A stretch of DNA of 64,000 nt from Gelidibacter sp038243395 (GTDB lineage Bacteria > Bacteroidota > Bacteroidia > Flavobacteriales > Flavobacteriaceae). Position 1 is the stretch's first letter; each line of letters opens with the position of its first letter. The notes beneath the pieces are model-generated. The model ran no database searches. It was not told the origin of the DNA and saw only the letters and a list, made by a program, of their open reading frames with translations. Of the stretch, positions 26,344 through 36,516 are shown one piece after another. The stretch is from assembly GCA_038243395.1 (NCBI GenBank), contig JBBSRC010000009.1, positions 6,338-70,337 of the forward strand, written 5' to 3'. The position numbers were made by a program, and so were the translations under genes.

Positions 26344-26997
26344 ATGACAACAGAAATACAAATTCAAAAAACTATAGCTTTCGTAAAACAGCAACTTGCC
26401 GATGCTGAAGGCGGACACGACTGGTTTCACATTCAAAGAGTCCTTAATAACGCTATGCTTATTGCCAAAAGCGAGAACGTCGATATTTTCATCGTTCAAC
26501 TCGGAGCCTTACTGCATGATATTGCCGATAGCAAATTTCACAATGGTGATGAAACCGTTGGCCCGAAAGTGGCGCGAGAGTTTTTAAATACGCTCAATGT
26601 CGATGCAGTCATTATTGAGCACGTCGTAAAAATTATTGAAAACATATCCTTTGCAGGCGGCAATGAACATCAAAAATTTAAATCGTTGGAACTTGACGTC
26701 CTTCAAGACGCCGATCGTTTGGATGCTATTGGAGCTATCGGGATCGCCCGAACGTTCAACTACGGCGGATTCAAGAACAGAGCAATGTTTGATCCGTCCA
26801 TCAAGCCTGACCTTGAGATGACCAAGGAAACCTACAAAGCCTCCAATGCTCCGACCATCAATCATTTTTATGAAAAGTTATTATTGCTTAAAGATAAAAT
26901 GAACACGGACACCGGCAGAAAGATTGCCGCTGATCGCCATCAATTTATGGAGCAATTCCTAGAACAATTTTATGCAGAATGGGAAGGTCAAAAATAA
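26344..26997 (+). CDS. HD-domain phosphohydrolase (YedJ-like)
   Basis: A 217-residue cytosolic HD-superfamily protein. Metal-binding residues are in GGHDWFHIQRV and LLHDIADSKFH, with a later Asp in LQDADRLDAIGAIGIAR. This pattern matches the YedJ/YpgQ-like hydrolases that act on nucleotides. The substrate is unknown. It follows the desaturase terminator closely but has no recognised promoter of its own. Confidence 0.88.
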   Translation: MTTEIQIQKTIAFVKQQLADAEGGHDWFHIQRVLNNAMLIAKSENVDIFIVQLGALLHDIADSKFHNGDETVGPKVAREFLNTLNVDAVIIEHVVKIIENISFAGGNEHQKFKSLELDVLQDADRLDAIGAIGIARTFNYGGFKNRAMFDPSIKPDLEMTKETYKASNAPTINHFYEKLLLLKDKMNTDTGRKIAADRHQFMEQFLEQFYAEWEGQK

Positions 26998-27211
26998 ACC
27001 ACAATAAACTAAGATACCATAGATCTTTCTAACAGACTAAATGTCTGATGAATTTGTGAAATCCAGTGTAAACAATGTAGAGTAATATTTTCAGAGAACA
27101 GGAAATTTTTGGAAATTCGTGAAATTCGTGGCAAAATTTTTAAAAGTCAAAGAAAAGGATTCACTTAAATGGTTATTGCTCCACTAAATTCATACGTAGT
27201 TTTATTAATTG
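26998..27211. other. Intergenic region with a dispersed short repeat
   Basis: No gene. The stretch near 27119-27142 (TGAAATTCGTGGCAAAATTT) matches one near 8599-8623 with one change. Confidence 0.4.
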
Positions 27212-27283
27212 ATAAAAAAAAAGACCTCACAGGTTTCCCTCCAATGTTGAAGCCTCGGCGGAAGAGTAAATACCTGAGAGATC
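27212..27283 (-). terminator. Likely terminator of the TraB/GumN gene
   Basis: On the minus strand, GATCTCTCAGGTATTT pairs imperfectly with AAACCTGTGAGGTC across a roughly 30-nt loop, followed by nine T residues. It lies 40 nt past the stop codon. The long loop makes it less certain. Confidence 0.5.
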
Positions 27284-27322
27284 TGAATATCTCAAAAGAC
27301 GAGAAACGGATTTTTATATTTT

Positions 27323-28183
27323 TTAATCCATTATCGGTGTTACGGTATAACCAGCATTTCTCAACAGATTGATAACGCCTTGATCGCCTCCCAGATGCGC
27401 TGCACCCACACCATAAAAAGTTGAAACTTCTTTTGAAAATTTAGCGATTTCCGGAATCCATTTATTATTTCTGTCATCCAAAAACTTCTTCATCAATTCC
27501 GTATCATGGTTCATGTATTCATCCATATATCCATATAAAGTTTCAATATTTTCTGCGGTATAAATCTGTGCCATTTTATGGAAAATTTCAGCATTTTTTT
27601 CAGGATTCTGTATGATTTCAACCAAATCATCAATCTGCTTTTCATAAGAGGTGTGCTCAAAAATAGCCACTTGAGATTGATAAGTTTCCAATCCTTTTAG
27701 CTCTTTCTTGCCTTCTTTTGCCATGTTTATCAAGCTCATCTCAAAACTTGCCATCGGCTCTTCCACTAATGCCATTAAAATAACGGACATTAACATAAAA
27801 GGTTTTACCGTGTTATACACTTGCATGCCATTTCCTGTTTTATCTTTCAAATAAGTATCTAACAGTTCATACTCACTATCATCCATGTACGATTTCAGTA
27901 CTGTGCCTTTGTCTAAATAAGAATGCGCCATGATATCTTTCATAAATATAGGGCTTGCCATATCCAGCTCTAAAACGACTTGTTCAGAAGATTCAAATGC
28001 ATCTTTTACTTTGTCTTTTAAATTAAAATCTTTCTGAGGAATGAGGTGCATAGTTCCGAAGAGATAAGACGTTTTAATGTCATTGCCTTCAATTTTCCAT
28101 AAATTACTAGATTCTTGGGCATGTGTAGTCGTTATAAAGAAACTTATTACTACAGTTACAATAATTTTGATGAGTGTGTTCAT
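27323..28183 (-). CDS. TraB/GumN family protein (putative Tiki-like metalloprotease)
   Basis: A 286-residue exported protein. The signal peptide ends at TTTHAQ. The first GX2H motif is in SYLFGTMHLIP and the second in GVGAAHLGG near the C-terminus, as in the TraB/PrgY/GumN family related to Tiki proteases. Function in bacteria is largely unknown. It stands alone on the minus strand between a convergent HD hydrolase and a broken regulator gene. Confidence 0.85.
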   Translation of the reverse strand: MNTLIKIIVTVVISFFITTTHAQESSNLWKIEGNDIKTSYLFGTMHLIPQKDFNLKDKVKDAFESSEQVVLELDMASPIFMKDIMAHSYLDKGTVLKSYMDDSEYELLDTYLKDKTGNGMQVYNTVKPFMLMSVILMALVEEPMASFEMSLINMAKEGKKELKGLETYQSQVAIFEHTSYEKQIDDLVEIIQNPEKNAEIFHKMAQIYTAENIETLYGYMDEYMNHDTELMKKFLDDRNNKWIPEIAKFSKEVSTFYGVGAAHLGGDQGVINLLRNAGYTVTPIMD

Positions 28184-28422
28184 AATTTTTAATTCGTTTA
28201 AAGTTAAAATAAATTTTCTTGAATGATTATTGATTCTGAGATCAAATTACCTTCAAAAAAAATCATGAAACAAGAGAAGCATTCCCACTTTTAGAAAAAT
28301 AGGAAGAAAAATTTTAGGTTCTGAATGCTGTATATCAACTACTTAGCGCCGTAAAGACCGGATTTAAATAATAAAAACGAGCCAACCCTAATTTTATAAA
28401 TTTCGGGTAAAACCATTGTTTT

Positions 28423-30128
28423 TTAATCTAATTGATTCAGCTGCTTGATGTAGAAAGAAGGATTCAAGCCAGTATTTTGTTTGAAATATTTCGTGAAAGA
28501 ATCGGCGCTTTTGTAACCCAAATCTTCAGCAATGGATTGGATAGAAAACGAGCGAAAACGCGTATCATTTTCCAATCTCACAATGGCATAATTGATACGA
28601 AGATCGTTGATGTAGGTATGAAGTTTTTTTGGAAGTGAGAATTTACAACTTTAGAAAGATAAGTGGTATTAGTTTTTATTTTCTTTGCTACATTGTAAGC
28701 ATTGCAATCCTTTTTTAAAAAATATTCCTGTGATTCTAATTTTTGAAGACCTTCTAGAATCTGTTGTGTGACCTCTTCGCTAACGTCTGAAGTTGATCTT
28801 TCTTCTAACACATCATCTTTGGTATCTACGATCTGAAAATTTTCTTTTGTTTTCACAGCGCTTAACTTTTGATGTAAATTCAAGAATTTAAGTTCGTTTC
28901 TTTTTTTATTCCTGTGAAACTTAACAAGAACATAAAGCAATCCCAAAATTACAAATGCCGCGCCAATTCCTAAAAACAACAAATAATTTTCTTGTTTATT
29001 TTTATCAGACTTCAATTGTTGAAGCTCGTTTTGAAAGTTTTCTACTTTCTTATCATTAAAACCGGTATCTATTATTTGATGCAGACCTTTATTGAAATCA
29101 TGCTTTTGAATGTATTTTTCGAAATAATAATTTGCCTTTTCATAATCTCCCTTTTCTTTATAAGCTCCGGCCAATAATTTATAATTTTCATCATTATTGG
29201 TATAATTTAAGCTGTCACGCTCTGTCAATGCAACCGACTTTTCCAAAATAGCAATGACTTCATCATAATTTTTTACCTTATAATGAACGGAGGCCAATAA
29301 AAATCGGGTTCCCATCAATGTAATGTCATTTCCCATGACAACGCCTAATGAATCCGCCTTGTTTAAAAACCTGAAAGCCTTCTCAAATTGATTTTTTTCA
29401 GCATAAGCCGTACCCATAAATTCATAGATTCCTTGCTCTGAAAATTGATCATTGTAAACTTTTGAGAGTTTTAAAGCTTCATTACTATAAAACAGAACGG
29501 AATCTGGTTGATGCAATTTCGTATACACCAAGGCCTGCAACATATCGTTTTTATATAAGAGATCATTGATCAGATCTTTATCATTTTCAAGAATCAATTT
29601 CCTATTATCTTTTATAATCACAAGCGCCTCATCATAAGCTCCAATTTGATCCTTAAAATATGCCAAATTATGGTTGATGGAAATCGTAGATAGATTTAAA
29701 CCATTGGCTTCAGACACGCGAATGGCTTTGAAATAGGATGGTAGCACCTTGTCGTAAGTACCAAGGTCAGAATAAATGTTGCCTAAAGTATTATAAACAC
29801 TTACTTTCAATTTTGGATTGTCAACTTTGTCTAGCAGTTTTTCAGCAGACAATTGATTTTCCAAAGCGAGACTTACGTTGCCCAATATGCGATTGGACTC
29901 TCCCATGAGGTTGAGCGCCAAACATTGGCCTTCATAGTCATTTGTCTTTTCAGCTCTTTTTAAATAATAATTGCAATATAAAATCGATGTTTTCGGATCA
30001 GACCTCATGTGTTCAACTATCAATTCCTTAAGTTCAGAATTAGATAGGTGCGTCAAGGTGTCTTTTTGTTGGGCACTTAAAAATAAAGAGCCTAATAAAA
30101 AAACGAAAAAGAGAAGCTTTTAACTCAT
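28423..30128 (-). pseudogene. Broken TPR-containing AraC-type transcription regulator
   Basis: The intact gene would encode about 568 residues: a signal-like hydrophobic N-terminus, TPR repeats (about 50-370), one membrane segment (YLLFLGIGAAFVILGLLYV) and a C-terminal AraC HTH. Two lesions are visible. The ATG at 30128 follows a consensus promoter, but the third codon is TAA (30122-30120), one base from CAA. Near 28625-28631 a run of seven A on the coding strand is one base short: restoring it continues the frame into LHTYINDLRINYAIVRL and SIAEDLGYKSADSFTKYF to a stop at 28425. The longest uninterrupted ORF (28578-30056) starts at an internal TTG and lacks both ends. Sequencing error at the homopolymer is possible. 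Confidence 0.8.
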
Positions 30129-30155
30129 TGACAGGACATCGACAAAACATGATAC

Positions 30156-30163
30156 CAAATATA
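30156..30163 (-). promoter_or_regulatory. -7 element of the broken TPR-AraC gene
   Basis: The minus strand reads TATATTTG (TAnnTTTG), 27 nt before the ATG at 30128, supporting that ATG as the ancestral start. Confidence 0.5.
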
Positions 30164-30167
30164 AACA

Positions 30168-31241
30168 TTAAAATAACTTTAGCTGACCATCCTTGAATTG
30201 TTCATGAAGTGTTGTATTTAATTTTGGCATGGATTTATCTTTAAAATATTTACGTTTTGCCATTTTAACCATATCGGTAATTTGCTTGGCAATCTCACCT
30301 TCACCTCTCATTCGAGTGCCAAAACGGGAATCATTTAAATTACCACCGTGGCAACTTTCAATTTGATGCAAAACTTTATCGGCACGATCAGGCATGGTCT
30401 TTTTAATCCAATCGGCAAAAATCTCTCCAACTGCACCATTAAGTCTTACGATGTTATGACTCATGTTCAACGCTCCCATTTCTGATACTTTTTTGGCCAA
30501 TGGCAAGACTTCATGACTATTTATTGACGGAATTATGGGTGCCATCATCACATTCACTGGGATTCCGTTTTCTGATAATATTTTCACAGTTTCCAGACGC
30601 TTTTTGATAGTAGCTGTGCGCGGCTCCAAAACCCTGCGGGTATCTTCTGAAAGTGACGTAATAGAAAGATTGACGGCTATTAAATTGTTCTTGGCCAATG
30701 CTTTCAATAGGTCTAAATCTCTAAGAATCAATGCGTTTTTAGTTATGATGCCAACAGGATGCTTATATTTTAAAAACACTTCCAGGCATCTTCTGGTAAT
30801 TTCAAATTGTTTTTCGGCAGGTTGATAACAATCGGTATTTCCAGACATCACAATAATCTGTGCTTCCCAGCTTTTTCTAGTAATAAACTTTTCTAATAGT
30901 AGCGGTGCCTCTTTTTTAACCAAGATCCGACGTTCAAAATCCAAGCCGGCGCTGTAGCCCCAAAACTCATGCGTGTTGCGGGCATAGCAATAGATGCAAC
31001 CGTGCTCACACCCCTGATACATATTCATTGAATAGCCCATGCCCACATCTGGACTTTTAACTTTATTTACAATGGTTTTTGGAAATACGTCCAGATAGAG
31101 TGTTTTATTCTTGTCGGCTTCTTCCCCTTCCAAAGCGCAATACTCAAGAAAATCGTCACGCATTTCATGACTTAATTCGAAAAAACGATTAGGAACATTG
31201 ATTTGTGCTCCTCGACCTTTGATGGTAGGATTTGGGTCCAT
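30168..31241 (-). CDS. PA0069-family radical SAM protein
   Basis: A 357-residue radical SAM enzyme. The [4Fe-4S] motif is CEHGCIYCYARNTHEFWGY (CxxxCxxC). Downstream stretches IIVMSGNTDCYQPAEK and VNLSITSLSEDTRRVLEPR are typical of the spore photoproduct lyase-like PA0069 family. The substrate is unknown. It is followed within about 40 nt by the promoter of the broken regulator gene. Confidence 0.9.
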   Translation of the reverse strand: MDPNPTIKGRGAQINVPNRFFELSHEMRDDFLEYCALEGEEADKNKTLYLDVFPKTIVNKVKSPDVGMGYSMNMYQGCEHGCIYCYARNTHEFWGYSAGLDFERRILVKKEAPLLLEKFITRKSWEAQIIVMSGNTDCYQPAEKQFEITRRCLEVFLKYKHPVGIITKNALILRDLDLLKALAKNNLIAVNLSITSLSEDTRRVLEPRTATIKKRLETVKILSENGIPVNVMMAPIIPSINSHEVLPLAKKVSEMGALNMSHNIVRLNGAVGEIFADWIKKTMPDRADKVLHQIESCHGGNLNDSRFGTRMRGEGEIAKQITDMVKMAKRKYFKDKSMPKLNTTLHEQFKDGQLKLF

Positions 31242-31445
31242 AATTATAATTCTATTGATAACTCTCCTAGTAAGAAAGAGACCATAAAGCTACTACCAAA
31301 TCCTTCCAATTGATGGCTACAGATTGTAGAAATTAAACTTATTAATTCATTATCAAATGTTTGAGGTATGTTCACACGCTTCTAAAAGCTAAAAAATAAC
31401 ATCGTTTTAACAGTTAGAAAGCATTTAAACTACGTAAAAAATCGA

Positions 31446-31453
31446 TATTTTTG
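31446..31453 (+). promoter_or_regulatory. -7 element for the S46 peptidase gene
   Basis: TATTTTTG matches TAnnTTTG, 24 nt before the ATG at 31477. Confidence 0.5.
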
Positions 31454-31476
31454 GCGCTCACAAATAATTTGAAAAC

Positions 31477-33633
31477 ATGAAGAAATTAGTGCTCTCCCTC
31501 ACCATTTTTATGATGACCTTCTCATCGGCTCTAAAAGCAGACGAAGGCATGTGGTTTTTAATGCATATTGAACGTCTTAACCAAAGAGATATGCAAAAAA
31601 TGGGACTTCAATTGACTGCTGAAGAAATTTACAGCGTTAACAATAGAAGTTTAAAGGATGCCATCGTACAGTTTAATGGTGGTTGTACCGCCAGTATTGT
31701 TTCTGAAAATGGCTTGGTATTGACCAATCATCACTGCGGATACGATGCTATTGCCGAATTATCGACTGCAGATAGAAATCACCTAAAAGATGGTTATTGG
31801 GCAAAATCATTGGATGCCGAATTAAAGCCGGAAAGCTTGTACGTCCGATTTTTTGTAAGAATGGATGATGTTTCAAAACGTATTTTATCACAGGTTAATG
31901 ATAAAATGACTGAGAAAGAACGTGAAGCAGCTATAAATAAAGAGATTGCAAAAATTGAAAAAGAAAATAACGACGGTGGAAAATATACCGTTTCTGTACG
32001 TTCATTTTATCAAGGCAATGAGTTTTACTATTTCGTTTATGAAGATTTCACAGATGTACGTTTAGTTGGAACACCGCCAGAAAGTGTTGGAAAATATGGA
32101 GGAGATACTGACAACTGGGAGTGGCCAAGACATACTGGCGACTTTTCATTATTCAGAGTTTATGCTGACCAAGATGGAAATCCAGCTGAGTATTCTACAG
32201 CTAACATACCACTAAAATCAAAATACCATCTTCCAGTAAGTATCGATGGCGTTAAAGAAAATGATTTTGCCATGATATTAGGATATCCTGGTAGAACCAA
32301 CCGTTGGATGCCTGCGCAAGGTGTTGAACAAAACGTGAAGTTTGCTTATCCTGCTTGGGTTGAAGGTTCAAAAACAAGTATGGACGTGATGAAAAAGTAC
32401 ATGGATAATGATGACGCCATCAATTTAATGTACGCTTCTTCTTACGCAAGTATCGCCAACTACTGGAAAAACCGTGGAGGCATGATCGACGCTTTAACTG
32501 CCCATAAAACGGTAGAAACAAAATCCAAAGTTGAGGATGAATTTAATAAATGGGCCAACAAAAAGAAAAACAAAGCTGAATATGGCGATGTAATTTCTGA
32601 TATCAATGCTTATTACAAATTGACTAATGAAAAAGCACGACACGACAACTATTTAACAGGTATTTTACGTGGTAGTAAATTTGCAGCGTTACCCTATAGA
32701 TTAGGGAATGCGCTAGTGGAATATAGTGGAGCGAATGAAGCTGCACGCGAAAACATGCTTCCAAGATTGCAAGCTTTTGTAGAAAGCTCATATAAAGATT
32801 ACTATTTGCCTTTGGAAAAAGAAATTCTTGCCAAACAGCTGAATTTATATGCTTCAAAAGCTAATTATCCACTCCCTGAAATCGTGAAAGAAGTTGGGGA
32901 TAAGAATAATAATGATTTCACAGCGTATGTAGAGTCTATTTTTAATGAGAGCTTCTTTACTTCAAAAGAGAGCATTACCGCCTTTTTAGAGAATCCAGAT
33001 GCGGCAAAATTAGAAAAGGATCCCCTGTACAAGTTGTCTAATCAATTAATGACAAAATACCGCGAGCAACCTGAAAACATTGTACAACCAGAGAATGATT
33101 ATCAAGCTGCTTTCAGAAAGTTAGTTGCTGGATTACGCGAATCTGGATTGAGTAAAATTCAATATTCTGATGCTAACTCAACCCTACGTTTAAGTTATGG
33201 AAAAGTAAGAGGTTTACCTGCAGATGACAGAAACGATGCAGAATTCAACAACTACACTACGTTGAAAGGTATGATTGCTAAATACGTTCCAAACGATGAT
33301 GAATTTGACTTGCCAGCACATATGTTAGATATGTACGCGAAAAAAGACTACGGACGTTATGCCAATGAAAGAGGCGAACTTTCAGTTAACTTTTTATCAG
33401 ATAATGACATTACCGGTGGTAACTCAGGATCTCCTGTAATTAATGGTAATGGTGAATTGATTGGTTTAGCATTTGACGGCAATATTGAAGCTATGGCTGG
33501 AGATGTTATTTTTGATAGTGATTTGCAACGCACCATCAACGTTGATATTAGATACGTACTTTGGTTGATTGACAAATATTCTGACGCCAAACATATTGTT
33601 GATGAATTGACGATTGTTGGAGGGAAGTCATAA
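31477..33633 (+). CDS. S46 family dipeptidyl-peptidase, DPP7-like
   Basis: A 718-residue periplasmic serine peptidase that releases N-terminal dipeptides. The signal peptide ends near residue 21. The catalytic His is in LTNHHCGYD (residues 85-86) and the nucleophile in TGGNSGSPV (about S650). The residue 18 positions after the Ser is Gly (in AFDGN). In this family Gly there goes with DPP7-type preference for hydrophobic P1, while Arg marks DPP11 (acidic P1). Sequence length and both motifs are complete. It has its own promoter and terminator. Confidence 0.92.
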   Translation: MKKLVLSLTIFMMTFSSALKADEGMWFLMHIERLNQRDMQKMGLQLTAEEIYSVNNRSLKDAIVQFNGGCTASIVSENGLVLTNHHCGYDAIAELSTADRNHLKDGYWAKSLDAELKPESLYVRFFVRMDDVSKRILSQVNDKMTEKEREAAINKEIAKIEKENNDGGKYTVSVRSFYQGNEFYYFVYEDFTDVRLVGTPPESVGKYGGDTDNWEWPRHTGDFSLFRVYADQDGNPAEYSTANIPLKSKYHLPVSIDGVKENDFAMILGYPGRTNRWMPAQGVEQNVKFAYPAWVEGSKTSMDVMKKYMDNDDAINLMYASSYASIANYWKNRGGMIDALTAHKTVETKSKVEDEFNKWANKKKNKAEYGDVISDINAYYKLTNEKARHDNYLTGILRGSKFAALPYRLGNALVEYSGANEAARENMLPRLQAFVESSYKDYYLPLEKEILAKQLNLYASKANYPLPEIVKEVGDKNNNDFTAYVESIFNESFFTSKESITAFLENPDAAKLEKDPLYKLSNQLMTKYREQPENIVQPENDYQAAFRKLVAGLRESGLSKIQYSDANSTLRLSYGKVRGLPADDRNDAEFNNYTTLKGMIAKYVPNDDEFDLPAHMLDMYAKKDYGRYANERGELSVNFLSDNDITGGNSGSPVINGNGELIGLAFDGNIEAMAGDVIFDSDLQRTINVDIRYVLWLIDKYSDAKHIVDELTIVGGKS

Positions 33634-33637
33634 AAAT

Positions 33638-33673
33638 GACGGAAGACGGAAGACGGAAGACGGAAGACGGAAG
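33638..33673. repeat. Heptanucleotide tandem repeat (GGAAGAC), about 5 copies
   Basis: Four full GGAAGAC units (33641-33668) with partial units on both sides, beginning 4 nt after the S46 stop codon and before the terminator. The placement mirrors the array after feoB. Confidence 0.85.
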
Positions 33674-33686
33674 TTTAAAAATTAGG

Positions 33687-33719
33687 AAAATGCGAACTAG
33701 CTGAACTGGTTCGCATTTT
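33687..33719 (+). terminator. Terminator after the S46 peptidase
   Basis: AAAATGCGAACTAG pairs with CTGGTTCGCATTTT (14 bp, one wobble) around CTGAA, followed by T residues. It can also serve the minus strand. Confidence 0.88.
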
Positions 33720-33924
33720 TTTATTGTTATCTATTTATATATAAATGCTGAGATGTGAATAATATAGAACGCTGATGACGCTGATTTTTTATGATTTTCA
33801 CTGAATCTTTTTTAATCTAAATCTTGAGGATTTCGTTTCAAAGTTTTTGAAGTTGTAGAAATAAAATCAACGAAGAACAGCTGTATCTGTGTCACACAAC
33901 TGAACGAATGGGCAGATCTGTGTT

Positions 33925-34707
33925 CTATTTCCCGGGAAACTCCGCTTTACGTTTTTCCAAAAAAGCAGTGGTGCCTTCTACAAAATCTTCCGTACCGAAA
34001 CACTTTCCAAATTGTTTGATTTCAACTTTATAACCGTTCACGCCATCTTTATAATTGGCGTTGATGGCTTTTATAGCGCCTTTAATGGCGACAGGAGAAT
34101 TACGCATGATTTTACCCGCAATCTTTTCGCAAAGAGGGATAAGATCGTCTTGTGTAGTCACGTGATTGACCAGCCCGTAAGCTTCTGCAGTTTCAGCATC
34201 AATCATACTTGCGGTCATAATTAGTTCCATAGCGCGACCTTTACCCACCAATTGAGGTAAACGTTGGGTACCGCCATAACCTGGAATGACTCCCAAGGAG
34301 GTTTCTGGTAAACCCATTTTAGCATTATCACTCGCAATTCTGAAATGACAGGCCATTGCTAACTCGAGTCCGCCACCGAGTGCAAATCCGTTGACTGCGG
34401 CGATAACCGGCGTTGAAAGGTTTTCAATATAATCGAATAACAACTCTTGACCTTTAGCCGCTAATTTTCCACCATCTTCCACATCAAAATTGGCAAATTC
34501 ACTAATATCGGCACCCGCGACAAAAGCTTTTTCACCGCTGCCTGTGATGATAATTACTTTAGTTTTTTTGTCCTTATCCGCTACTTTAAAAGCTTGATTC
34601 AGCTCATTAATGGTCGCTTTGTTCAAGGCATTTAACTTATTTGGCCGATTGATGGTTATGGTTGTTATACCATCTTTAGCTTTGGAGAGAATGTTTTCGT
34701 AAGACAT
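33925..34707 (-). CDS. Enoyl-CoA hydratase/isomerase (crotonase family)
   Basis: A 260-residue crotonase-fold enzyme. The oxyanion-hole stretches are AFVAGADISEF and NGFALGGGLELAMACH. Both catalytic Glu positions of true hydratases are filled (GGLELA and GLPETSLGVIPG), so it should hydrate 2-enoyl-CoA in fatty acid or amino acid breakdown. No beta-oxidation partner is adjacent. A REP-like hairpin lies 16 nt before the start codon. Confidence 0.9.
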   Translation of the reverse strand: MSYENILSKAKDGITTITINRPNKLNALNKATINELNQAFKVADKDKKTKVIIITGSGEKAFVAGADISEFANFDVEDGGKLAAKGQELLFDYIENLSTPVIAAVNGFALGGGLELAMACHFRIASDNAKMGLPETSLGVIPGYGGTQRLPQLVGKGRAMELIMTASMIDAETAEAYGLVNHVTTQDDLIPLCEKIAGKIMRNSPVAIKGAIKAINANYKDGVNGYKVEIKQFGKCFGTEDFVEGTTAFLEKRKAEFPGK

Positions 34708-34723
34708 ATAAATACATTTTTCA

Positions 34724-34741
34724 TTTCCGCGAAAGCGGAAA
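34724..34741 (-). repeat. REP-like hairpin 16 nt before the enoyl-CoA hydratase gene
   Basis: TTTCCGC and GCGGAAA with a 4-nt loop. Same orientation relative to the gene as the other family members in the window. Confidence 0.7.
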
Positions 34742-34784
34742 CCTGATTTTAAAAAACTTCAATTTTGAAGATAATTCTACTTTT

Positions 34785-36236
34785 TTATTCTTTCGGAAAA
34801 GTTACTGTAAAAATCGTGCCTCTTCCCTTTTGTGAAGTAAAGGTAATAGTTCCGTTGTAAGTTTCGACAATATTCTTGACCATCGCTAATCCGAGGCCCA
34901 TCCCGCTCGACTTCGTTGTAAATTTAGGCTCAAATATTCTCGCAGTATTTTCTTCGGTAATGCCTTTGCCATTGTCAGATACCGTAATTTTAACCATCCC
35001 CTCTTCAGACATCACGCTCACGACTACCTTAGGCTCTTTATCTTCTGCAATGGCCTGGGTGGCATTTTTGACCAAATTGGTAACCACACGAATCAATTGC
35101 GTGCGATCCAACTTGGAGATAATTTCCTTTTCATCGGCCACAAAAACAATATAATCTTCACTAAAAATATCTAAAGCCAATTTTACAATTTCAACCACGT
35201 TAAGGGTTTCATTTTGTTGTGCCGGCATTTTAGCGAAATTTGAAAAGGCTGATGCAATGGAGCTCATCGTATCAATTTGCTGGATGAGTGTTTTACTATA
35301 TTCATCCAACTTTTGATAGATTTCGGGATCACCATGATCAAATTTGCGTTGAAAACTCTGAACGCTCAAACGCATCGGTGTCAACGGGTTTTTAATTTCG
35401 TGTGCCACTTGTTTTGCCATTTCCCGCCAAGCTTGCTCACGTTCTGATGTTGCCAATTTAACGGCACTTTCCTCCAACTCATCAATCATATTATTGTAAG
35501 ACCTAACCAAAGTGGCGATTTCCTCACTGGAAGATTCGATTTCAATCCTTGTATTGCGTTTTTCCAACCGTGTTGCCTTTATTTTTTCACTAATGGTCTT
35601 CAGAGATTTGGTAATGTATTTGGATAAGAAGTAGGCCAATACAATAGCCAAAATGAGCATTGCTAAATAAGCATATGCCAAACGCTCTAAAAACTCATTC
35701 AATTCCTTATTTAAAAAATCATCATTTTCAAGGTAAGGCAACTTCAAAATAGCGATAGGCTTGAATTTTTTATCGGTAATATAAGTGTATGATGATTGAT
35801 AGGTTTGATCATTAAATTTGGTTTTCTCTACATAACGGTGCTCCGAAGTGTTGGAAAGCATATTTAAAATATGGGCACTTAAACATTGTGAAATTGTATC
35901 CCCTTCAATCGTAGACTTCGAAGACATCAGCATACCGCCTTCCAAATCGGAGATATCAATTTGACTCTGATGGATATCTGCAATTTTATAAATCTCCTCT
36001 TTAAAAATCAATCGAACTTTTTCCGTAACCACCTCCCAGGTTGTTCCGCGAATTACAAAGTTAATGTGACGCTTGATATTATCTTCCTTGCGCTCCAAAC
36101 GATCTCTATGATACGCCTGTGCCTCTTCATTATACTGATAGATTGTAACACCGGCAATCAAGACAGAAGCAATGAGCACCAACAGGATCATGGATAAAAA
36201 GATGCGTACGCGTAAAGAAAGTCGTCTGATTCTCAT
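34785..36236 (-). CDS. Membrane sensor histidine kinase (NtrY-like)
   Basis: A 483-residue two-component sensor. Two membrane segments (about 12-32 and 187-207) bracket a periplasmic region of about 150 residues. Then come a HAMP-like stretch, the phospho-acceptor His279 in KQVAHEIKNPLTP, and the ATPase domain with N box LVKNATQAI, G1 VSDNGKGI and G2 GMGLGLAMV. No response regulator lies next to it, so it is an orphan in this window. The stimulus is unknown. Confidence 0.92.
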   Translation of the reverse strand: MRIRRLSLRVRIFLSMILLVLIASVLIAGVTIYQYNEEAQAYHRDRLERKEDNIKRHINFVIRGTTWEVVTEKVRLIFKEEIYKIADIHQSQIDISDLEGGMLMSSKSTIEGDTISQCLSAHILNMLSNTSEHRYVEKTKFNDQTYQSSYTYITDKKFKPIAILKLPYLENDDFLNKELNEFLERLAYAYLAMLILAIVLAYFLSKYITKSLKTISEKIKATRLEKRNTRIEIESSSEEIATLVRSYNNMIDELEESAVKLATSEREQAWREMAKQVAHEIKNPLTPMRLSVQSFQRKFDHGDPEIYQKLDEYSKTLIQQIDTMSSIASAFSNFAKMPAQQNETLNVVEIVKLALDIFSEDYIVFVADEKEIISKLDRTQLIRVVTNLVKNATQAIAEDKEPKVVVSVMSEEGMVKITVSDNGKGITEENTARIFEPKFTTKSSGMGLGLAMVKNIVETYNGTITFTSQKGRGTIFTVTFPKE

Positions 36237-36516
36237 TTAAAAAGTTGTAGTTCGATAAAGGTAGCAATTATCACACCAAGAAACCCTTAGGGTAATTTTC
36301 AAAAAAGTAAAAACATCCAAATTCCTAATACTGTTAGCAACTGAAATCGTTTTAAGTAACTTTTTTACGTATGTTCATCAAACATTTGCGGAAATCTGGG
36401 TCATCAACTGAAATTTTTCTGAGTGTAAAGTTTGTCCAACTGAGGAGGTTATAACCCAAAGTTCTGAAAAGCAAATATAAAGCCTTATGAGAACATCGTA
36501 CTATGATTTGAATTGT

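Noticed and set aside
27222..27310. Possible glycine-riboswitch-like aptamer on the plus strand (GCGGAAGAGTAAATA and a following CTC-AAAAGAC-GAG)
   Set aside because: It lies between convergent 3' ends with no downstream gene on that strand, the match is loose, and the same DNA folds better on the minus strand as a hairpin followed by nine T after the TraB/GumN gene. A covariance-model search would decide.
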